Positions 59,231 to 64,000 of a stretch of 64,000 bases of DNA are shown here, in pieces. How positions within the stretch are numbered: position 1 is the first letter of the stretch; each line of letters opens with the position of its first letter. This stretch comes from Euphorbia lathyris. Taxonomy: Eukaryota > Streptophyta > Magnoliopsida > Malpighiales > Euphorbiaceae. The notes beneath the pieces are model-generated. The model saw nothing but the letters and a program-made list of their open reading frames with translations, was not told where the DNA came from and searched no databases. The translations under genes were made by a program, and so were the position numbers. The stretch is taken from assembly GCF_963576675.1 (NCBI RefSeq), contig NC_088910.1, positions 62,384,531 through 62,448,530 on the forward strand. Direction: 5' to 3'.

Positions 59231-62086
59231 CATATTAGTTAACCATATAGCTTTAACCGGATAGTGCGGCTTCGTGGTCTAGGTTATTGTTTAGCCTTCA
59301 TTTACATACCATATAATGCCTTCAAACACATTTAGGGATTTTCCAACCAAGCATCGACCTAATAGTGTTTGAGGTAGATTTAGTAGTTATTGACATGAGT
59401 TACTATTTTCTAATGGAAAATCACCGTCTCGAGTTAACCTTTAAATTCACATAACATACACTTATTGATCCATAGGGGTTAGCATGGGGATCCTAAATCC
59501 CAGTCTTCCATTCATACGTTTAACATATTAGTTGTTTAATTGCTTTGCTAGTTTATTTTTTGTATTAGTATAAAAACACACGATACACTTAACCGATATC
59601 TTAGATAATATAGAATTCGAGTACGAATAGGGCATTAGGTACTAGTCTTTGTGGGATCGATATTGTTCTTCGGAACTTTTACTATGTGATACAATAAGGT
59701 TCACTTACTCTTATAGAGGGTTATACGATCTTTAGCCTATCACCCCCCTTTTGGAACAAATCTAACCTCACAAGGGACCAACAGACAAGGAGTCTTAGTC
59801 CAGAGCTCAATTGATGGAAGCATTCAATGTAAAGATGATGGAAAATTTGCACATTTGCTAGTCTGAAAAGATTCCGGGACAAATTTTCTTCATGGAGGAC
59901 TGTAAGGCATATGCATGTGTAGAAAAATTGACAAGTGAGACAACAGCTGAGGAAAAGGCACTAGAGAAGAGGCCAATAACTGAGGCAACCATAATTATAG
60001 GAAGCCTAGATCTAAAAAATCATTTGAGGTGGCACACCAGCCTCAACTGGATAAATATCATCACCAAAGAAACCTTGGAGTGCATTGACAAAGAAACCTT
60101 AGAGTGCACTAACTCTTGGAGAAATTGGATAGGTAATCCACGACCTCTAGGATCAAGTAGCAAGGTAACCATGCATGTTTTCCCTGCCAAGACCTTTACA
60201 GAAGCCCCACAGCCTGCTATCTCCTATAGTTCTACAAGCACCTCCTCCCTCAGCCCCAAATAGCATTTCAAAAGACTACTAAGTGGCAATAAGGAATCCA
60301 TGGAACCCTCGAACGAGGTCTCCATAGGAGAGTCCTCAAAATCTGATGCATGAATTTTACTTGCACCGCTTAATTGGTATGACTTCTAAATTTTTATTTT
60401 TTGACCTTTTGGCAGCTGATACGGTAATTAGAACTCAATGTGTCATTTTTATATTGATATGTATGTTTTGAGGATAGTGCCACAAATATTTTTGGGAAGA
60501 GGCGAAAATTAAGTTTCTTTTATTGACATTACTTTGTATGATTGTGTAATATTTCAAGTATCATGCTAAGATGTGCATAAAATGTTGCCTCCATTTTTTT
60601 TAGCTAACTCATATCATTCTTAAGTGTAAGAGTCAGTCAAGAGTATATTTAGTAAAAAATACATTTAACTTAGTATGGCATGATTGATAGGTAGTATTGA
60701 GTGCTTAGGTTTTAGTTTGTATTTTTGTGCAGACAATAGTAAGTTCAGACTGTGTTGCTATCTTGAAATCTAATATTGTCAGGGCAACATATGACATGAG
60801 TACACCTGCCACAAGTAATCAAATAAATTAATTTTACAACAGGTTGCGGTACTTGAGCCATTCATTGTAACTGAATTCATTCAGTAAACTCATTATTGAA
60901 AGAGTCATCCATAGCTTGGTAATGCTAGAACTTGTACTGTTGCCATTCAAAATTGTATGCTTAACCTTAAGAGAAATATGATAGAGGTATACTAATAACC
61001 ACTTGGCTTAAATTGACCTACCTTGTGCAAACTGAATATTCTCATTATAGTAAGCCCACTTGAGCTTAACCTTTCTTGACAGCCACTATATTGTTTTTCT
61101 TTAGCCTATTCTCAATGTCTTTTTCTAAAACACCCACATGGCTACTGTGATACTTATTAAAAGTTCCAAATGTGTGTGTTTAAAGAAAGGTGCTTAGCTA
61201 AGAAAAATTTCTTCATGAATTTTGCCTATACAATAAAAAAAATAAACAAAAGCATAAGGCATAATTATTCTTTCTTATGGTATTAATTTTCCAATTATAA
61301 GTTACATGTGTTTTAATTGTTTTGAAATATTCCCTTGTGATGAAAAGTTGAATTCTACCTAACTTGTGCTAAATTCTTTCATGTGTGGATTATGGGAACT
61401 GGAAATTTATCCTATAGCATGTACCATTGAGAAAGGCAATAAAAAGCCTCTATTACATGTGTATATGTGTGCTAAATACTGTTATATGAATGGGGAACTA
61501 TGATATGGTAGCCATGATTAGCTCACATCTTTTCAATCCATAAATATTTACCCTAGCCCCATTATAACCGAATTAAAAGACTCTTGATTGTCCTTAAGTT
61601 TAAAACAAAACAATGGAGTCTCGACAACCTTACAAGCTTATGGAATTAAGCAAGTATGCAAGGGCTAAAGAGTGTATGTAGGAAATAATCCTGAAATACA
61701 GAACAGCCAATTCATGTTCTAAAATCTAGAATTTTAGATAAAAAAGTTGCTAAAAGCCGGGTTTTTTCGATGAAAAACTATGATTTTAGAAAAGATGCTA
61801 TCTTATGATATTTGCTCCTATTAGCCTCGTTGGAACGAGCTTAGAACAGAAATACCACAAACACCATGAGCGATTGAGCGTCCCTTTGCAAGGTAAAATG
61901 ATTATGTAAGGATGTGTGTTACCTTCTGTGGTATATTAAAAACCTAATAGAAATAACACTCAAATAAGAATAGGTCTACTCAATTCTGTCTTATAGGTAA
62001 TCTCTAAAGCTTAATTCTGCCAGAAATATATTAGCTATAAGGTGAGATATGACAGATCCTTGTGTAGAGATGAAACTCATCCATGA
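59231..62086. repeat. Duplicated segment X, copy 2
   Basis: The counterpart of 52276-55222. In this copy about 67 bp are missing near 62031, between short ATTA repeats, and 20 bp are missing near 61925 from a tandem TTACCTTCTGTGGTATATTG-type duplicate. Context (Copia gag on its left, Ogre-type LTR on its right) indicates that this is the original location. Confidence 0.8.
59892..60263 (+). CDS. Unassigned 123-codon open frame in X
   Basis: Second copy of the frame at 52937-53308, with a single residue difference. No family recognised and no start context or domain that supports function. Confidence 0.2.
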   Translation: MEDCKAYACVEKLTSETTAEEKALEKRPITEATIIIGSLDLKNHLRWHTSLNWINIITKETLECIDKETLECTNSWRNWIGNPRPLGSSSKVTMHVFPAKTFTEAPQPAISYSSTSTSSLSPK

Positions 62087-63460
62087 AACCAGGTTGGGTG
62101 ATAGCCCAACCTCTTTTGGGCGACGCCCAACCTTAGTTGGGCGTGGCCCAAAAGATTACGGGATCCGTTGCCTATTTAAGGCACGGATCCCTATGCAAAA
62201 GGGGGGGGGGGGATTTTTGGGGAGAGCTCCTCACACTAGAACATTTTCTACAGAGAGAAAGTTGATTTTTTTGGGAGAAAACATTTTTTTTCCTAAAAAT
62301 TGAAAATCTCCAAATTTTCCCAAAGTTAAAATTTTACCGAAAATACAAAAAACACCGGAAAAGCACGATTCGTGGAATCAACCGACTTCAACTGTCAATA
62401 CCGAACTTGAGGTATTATCCGAGGACTAGACTCGTTTTATTTTATTTAATTTATTTCCTTTATTTATTTTTTTTATGTTATAATTTTATTTATTTAGTTA
62501 CTTATTTATTTATCACGTTTTATTTAATTTTTTCGTATTTATTTAGTTTTCGTCTCGTATTAGAGGTTTCTAATGTAAATAAAACGTCTTCTTGACATTT
62601 TTAAATCATTTCCAAAATATCACGTGTTGAAACCTTGATCCGTTCCAACGACGGAATAGGTGAACCTTGTAATTAAAATCGTTTTCGTCGTAAATAATGG
62701 AGTTTTGAATCGTTTTCTTAAATGATTTGTATAAAATAAATCGACTTGTATGCCTAACCACGTTTTCGGATTAAAATTCTTTATTTCACGTCTTCAAATG
62801 CTCGAGTCGTTCCAACGGCGATTCAAGTAGATGACATGTAAGTCAGCGGGGTTTTGAAACGTACCTAAATCGTTCCAACGGCGATTAAGGTACGAACCAT
62901 GTAAATAAACTCGTTTTCGGGGAGTGAGTTTAGTATAGAGTTAACATACGAATCGAAGCATAAGACACACTGTAAATAAATCAATTCTTCCTTCTCCCCC
63001 TCTCTCTTTTATAAATTTATGCAAAATGGGTGATTCTTTACCAAAGTGGCTTTCAATAATATATGCTCAAAACGGTTTTCAAAACGAGAAAGAAAAGGTT
63101 TCAAATAAATTTTAAACTTAAAGAAATATGAGATTAGTCCGTTATCGCCTAACACGCTGAGTAGGAGGCCGGTGGTTCATAACCGGGCGATGTCGGGGTG
63201 CCTAGTAGCCTTTCTCCGGAAAGGAGCTAGCCTTCTCGGCTCGTACCTAAGTTTCCCGAACCCTCACCGGTCTCCCGCAAGGGATCGGTGTTCATTTTCC
63301 CATTCGTGGGTGGCGACTCTTCCATACTCCGAGCTCCGGTCCTGCCGAGCAGCTTGATTCCACGATTGGTTGCTTTCGGCGCCAATCACCGTTTACATCG
63401 CCATGAGGTGTCCACCCCCCAGTCCGCCTGGGAGATTAGGCCGCGGCACCTCGTCTAACA
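62087..63460 (+). repeat. Ogre-type LTR copy B, 5'-truncated, with internal deletion
   Basis: It starts within the palindromic array (AACCAGGTTGGG) and ends CGTCTAACA. About 1055 bp present in copies A and H are missing near 62561, at a TTAGA that occurs at both ends of the deleted segment in copy A (38230-38234 and 39285-39289). Because a primer site and leader follow, this is a 5' LTR. Confidence 0.88.
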
Positions 63461-63462
63461 AG

Positions 63463-63480
63463 TGGCGACTCTGCTGGGGA
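63463..63480 (+). other. Primer-binding site, tRNA-Arg type
   Basis: TGGCGACTCTGCTGGGGA starts two bases after the LTR. It is complementary to the 3' end of a plant tRNA-Arg and is the primer site I know from Ogre/Tat-group Gypsy elements. Confidence 0.85.
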
Positions 63481-64000
63481 AGCGAGAAATTTGATTCCGG
63501 AAGGCGTGTATTAAGCCCTTAACGGGGACGGATCGTATTATTTCTTTTCGTATGCATTCATAAGCATTATTGCAAACCTTTTGGGTAATTTCCGCGAAAC
63601 CTCTAGCGAGAGTCCATTCGTCGCTCGAAAGAGACTAGTGTAAGTTCCCCCTTACAGTAAGGCGCCAAAGGGTCCCCATCCATTCGTTAGGGGCAAATTT
63701 GTGCGGTCCTGTGAGGTCCCGCGATCAGCCGTGTCAGCATATAGTAGCCTTAGAAGTTGCCATAGGATTACCCGTTACTGTTTTTGATGTGACAAATGAA
63801 TCAGTCCGTGTTTTCAAATCACCATAATACGTGTCTAATCCTAAAATAGATAAAGAAAATGAAACGATACGTTAATATATACTCTTAAACCGATGTACAA
63901 ACTACCCCAAAAACATCGAAACAATTCGAACTAAAGAAGACTTAGTCATCTCGTATAAATGAACTTGTGCGACCCGCCTGGTCCCTTTCCGTGTCCCGAA
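63481..64000 (+). mobile_element. Leader of an Ogre/Tat-type element, continuing beyond the window
   Basis: This is the beginning of the internal region after the primer site. No start codon with a convincing frame appears before the window ends; Ogre-type elements have long leaders and an extra ORF before gag. Confidence 0.65.

Noticed and set aside
63463..63480. Possible tRNA gene fragment
   Set aside because: Only 18 bases match, complementary to the tRNA 3' end and directly after an LTR, so it is a primer-binding site.

Overview
The window looks like nuclear DNA of a flowering plant, most likely a eudicot. It is AT-rich, holds one intron-containing plant bHLH transcription-factor gene, and is otherwise mostly plant transposable elements: MULE, hAT and PIF/Harbinger-type MITEs, a LINE, a Sirevirus-like Copia element, and Tat/Ogre- and Athila-type Gypsy pieces. 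I cannot name the species. No rRNA, tRNA or CRISPR was seen.

Region 1 (1-7.2 kb): a MULE-type MITE (34-611), a TTACG-like pentamer tract, and about 3.5 kb of a 16-bp minisatellite. These are followed by a foldback MULE element (4577-6697) that carries a second MULE-type element in its left arm (4810-6090). Region 2 (7.2-16.9 kb): LTR-like DNA, a decayed minus-strand Gypsy gag with its LTR, and a solo Athila-like LTR inside that LTR (9962-11398). Then come another MULE MITE and the one convincing host gene, a six-exon BEE1/BEE3-like bHLH gene on the minus strand (15438-16377). Region 3 (16.9-22 kb): a broken LINE ORF2 with a solo Gypsy LTR inserted in it, then a hAT-like and a Tourist-like MITE.

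Region 4 (22-64 kb) is a nest. An old Copia gag is split at 24093/58003 by a Sirevirus-like element (target duplication TTTAC). That element has a solo LTR in its 3' part (34311-36013, ATAAC). Its 3' LTR has a Tat/Ogre-type solo LTR (starting 37342, GCGGT). That LTR in turn holds a 12-kb tandem array (39575-51564) of a Gypsy element encoding Gag-protease on the plus strand and, convergently on the minus strand, a four-exon gene with a Transposase_28-like domain. No reverse transcriptase or integrase is visible in it.

Downstream, about 5.5 kb is duplicated (52.1-57.8 kb against 57.6-63.5 kb). The junctions are those expected from unequal crossing-over between two directly repeated Ogre-type LTRs, leaving a hybrid LTR at 55223-57643. 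The window ends in the leader of an Ogre-type element with a tRNA-Arg primer-binding site. The most unusual items are the spliced antisense gene, a GC-rich array of about 14 co-varying palindromes just upstream of the Ogre-type LTR's TATA-like site, and the minisatellite.
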